This document shows, in pieces, positions 7,919-9,291 of a DNA stretch of 9,291 nucleotides. Origin of the DNA: Alphaproteobacteria bacterium (lineage in GTDB: Bacteria > Pseudomonadota > Alphaproteobacteria > SMXP01). A program made the position numbers and the translations under genes. Location of the stretch: assembly GCA_021774995.1 (NCBI GenBank), contig JAJFIM010000102.1:1-9291 (forward strand). Reading direction: 5' to 3'. Each line of letters opens with the position of its first letter. Position 1 is the stretch's first letter. Under the pieces are notes generated by a model. It was given only the letters and a program-made list of their open reading frames with translations. It did not search any database and was not told the origin of the DNA.

Positions 7919-7924
7919 CTCACC
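7919..7924 (-). promoter_or_regulatory. Ribosome binding site deciding the nadX start
   Basis: On the - strand this reads GGTGAG, ten bases ahead of the ATG at 7908-7906. The upstream in-frame ATG at 7992 has no comparable site, so this favours the shorter protein. Confidence 0.5.
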
Positions 7925-8149
7925 CCGTCTTTAAATGAACAATTCAACCCCCTCGTAACATGTCTTTGAGTATAGCCAAATACCCTATTCATCTTGGCGG
8001 ATCAGCCATTAACGCCCTTTTAGCCGGTTGCTCATAATATCAGCTCGTTGATTTACGCCTTGATTTCAGCATATGGGGCAAACCGGTTATTGGCCTTGCC
8101 TTAACACCCTGTTAGACATTGTCATAGGTGCGATCTGGAGACACTGCAC

Positions 8150-9291
8150 ATGTGTGGCATCACCGGCAAGTTGAATTTTAACGGACGCCCGGCCAGCGAT
8201 TCTGAAGCGCGCCGTATGGCGGCAACATTGCACCATCGCGGGCCAGACCATGTTGGCGCGTTCTCTGAAGGACCCGTCTGTCTTGGCATGGCGCGCTTGG
8301 CTGTGATTGACCTGCAAACCGGCCAACAACCTATTTCAAATGAGGATGGAACGGTCTGGGTGGTGTGCAATGGCGAAATTTATAATTTCCAAGAATTGCG
8401 GAACGACCTGAAGGCAAAGGGGCATCGGTTCACAACACGGTCAGATACGGAAGTCATTGTTCACCTCTATGAAGAGCATGGCGAAGATCTTGGCGCCTAT
8501 CTCCATGGCATGTTCGCCATTGCTATTTGGGATAAACGGAAACGGCGCCTGGCGCTTATTCGCGATCGGCTGGGCGTGAAGCCTTTATACTATTACCATG
8601 GTAAAGATCGTCTGGTTTTTGGTTCAGAAATGAAAGCCTTGCTTGCCGACAACATCCCGCGGAATATAGCCATACAATCCGTCGATGACTATCTGACTTT
8701 TGGGTATGTTCCAGGTCCCGGCTCCATTTTCCAGGACGTATGGAAAGTTCCCGCCGCACACAGCCTCGTCTTCCAGATGGACGGAACACTCACCTGCAAG
8801 CGCTATTGGGACCATTTAGACCCAAGCCTGGACAGTCAATATAGCGGGCTCTCAAACCGTCAAGAATATCGCGATACATTCTGGGACATGTTCAAACAAG
8901 CGGTGAAAGCGCGCCTCGTGAGCGATGTACCGCTTGGCGTTCTTCTCAGTGGCGGTCTTGATTCTACCGCGATCGTTGCCGCCATGCACGAAGTTACTGG
9001 TCAGGAGATTAAAACATTCACTGTAGGTTTCGACGACCAAAGTTACAATGAAGCCCCCCTGGCTCGATTGACGGCCGAACACTTCCAGACGGAGCACCAC
9101 GAGTTAACAGTTCATCCGGATGGAGAAAAGGTTGTCCAGGAATATACTGAGCATTTCGATGAACCTTATGGCGAGTCATCAGCCATACCCATTTATTACG
9201 TCGCTGAGATGGCCAAGAAACACGTCACCGTCGCACTTGGCGGCGATGCAGGAGATGAATTGCTGGGTGGGTATAACACATATGCCGGGTA
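8150..9291 (+). CDS. asnB: Asparagine synthase-type glutamine amidotransferase (3' truncated by window)
   Basis: Glutamine-hydrolysing amidotransferase of the AsnB class: ammonia released from glutamine is channelled to an ATP-activated carboxylate, either aspartate or, in surface-polysaccharide clusters, often an unknown sugar or acyl acid. 380 complete codons are visible; the family is about 600 aa, so a large part of the synthase domain lies outside. The class II glutaminase domain has Cys2 as nucleophile (MCGITG), HHRGPD (28-33), Arg49, NGEIYN (74-79) and SDTE (98-101), all at the positions of E. coli AsnB. The ATP-binding PP-loop is LSGGLDST (266-273), preceded by VPLGVL. GGDAGDELLGGY (364-375) is the second signature; Ala367 stands where Gly or Ser is usual. 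The start is firm because Cys2 must follow Met, with GGAG (8137-8140) nine bases upstream. It resembles amidotransferases of exopolysaccharide/exosortase loci as much as housekeeping AsnB, so the true acceptor is open. Confidence 0.93.
   Translation, partial: MCGITGKLNFNGRPASDSEARRMAATLHHRGPDHVGAFSEGPVCLGMARLAVIDLQTGQQPISNEDGTVWVVCNGEIYNFQELRNDLKAKGHRFTTRSDTEVIVHLYEEHGEDLGAYLHGMFAIAIWDKRKRRLALIRDRLGVKPLYYYHGKDRLVFGSEMKALLADNIPRNIAIQSVDDYLTFGYVPGPGSIFQDVWKVPAAHSLVFQMDGTLTCKRYWDHLDPSLDSQYSGLSNRQEYRDTFWDMFKQAVKARLVSDVPLGVLLSGGLDSTAIVAAMHEVTGQEIKTFTVGFDDQSYNEAPLARLTAEHFQTEHHELTVHPDGEKVVQEYTEHFDEPYGESSAIPIYYVAEMAKKHVTVALGGDAGDELLGGYNTYAG

Noticed and set aside
7909..7992. N-terminal extension of aspartate dehydrogenase
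   Set aside because: The added 28 residues precede the Rossmann fold without any family match, and the GGTGAG site favours the ATG at 7908.
8090..8118. TTGGCC-17 bases-TAGACA as promoter of the amidotransferase gene
   Set aside because: Position is reasonable but both boxes are poor matches; such pairs occur by chance in a 241-base gap.
8087..9100. Several - strand open frames of 63-82 codons opposite the amidotransferase
   Set aside because: They lie antisense to a gene with complete catalytic motifs, overlap each other and show no recognisable domain.
1..9291. CRISPR array, tRNA, insertion sequence or phage genes
   Set aside because: No regularly spaced repeats, cloverleaf-like sequence, transposase motif or terminal inverted repeats were found on reading through.

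Overview
The window reads as part of a cell-surface or exopolysaccharide biosynthesis and modification locus of a Gram-negative bacterium. An alphaproteobacterium, possibly marine, is my best guess. This rests on gene content, GC-leaning but not extreme base composition, frequent GGCGC/GCGCG words, a Tat-like export signal and two carbohydrate-type sulfotransferases. No rRNA or tRNA is present, so the taxonomy is inference only.

Layout, left to right. The 3' tail of an unidentified + strand gene (1-81) faces a - strand sulfotransferase (121-960). A divergent gap carries a good sigma-70-like promoter and leads into a + strand pair: a NodB-like polysaccharide deacetylase (1149-2243), then a second sulfotransferase (2245-3219) starting one base after the deacetylase stop. 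Converging on this pair is a - strand pair, transcribed in the order GNAT/FemAB-like protein (4393-5526) then GT4 glycosyltransferase (3248-4396), which overlap by ATGA. Divergent from that pair is an exported right-handed beta-helix protein (5726-7102). It converges, with only 8 bases between stops, on a - strand aspartate dehydrogenase of the NadX type (7111-7908). Divergent from nadX is a glutamine-dependent asparagine synthase-type amidotransferase (8150 to the window end, truncated).

How they may work together (inference). The glycosyltransferase would add a sugar to a lipid-linked or nascent glycan. The deacetylase would expose an amine or hydroxyl. The two PAPS-dependent sulfotransferases would sulfate the glycan, the GNAT/FemAB-like protein would add an acyl or aminoacyl group, and the beta-helix protein would bind, cleave or epimerise the polymer outside the cytoplasm. 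The amidotransferase and aspartate dehydrogenase suggest a nitrogen or aspartate branch, perhaps amidation of a sugar acid. The most interesting unit is the deacetylase-sulfotransferase pair, which resembles in logic the deacetylation/N-sulfation step of heparan sulfate synthesis, split over two genes.

No polymerase, flippase, exosortase, mobile element, CRISPR array or RNA gene was seen. No intergenic stretch exceeds 300 bases.
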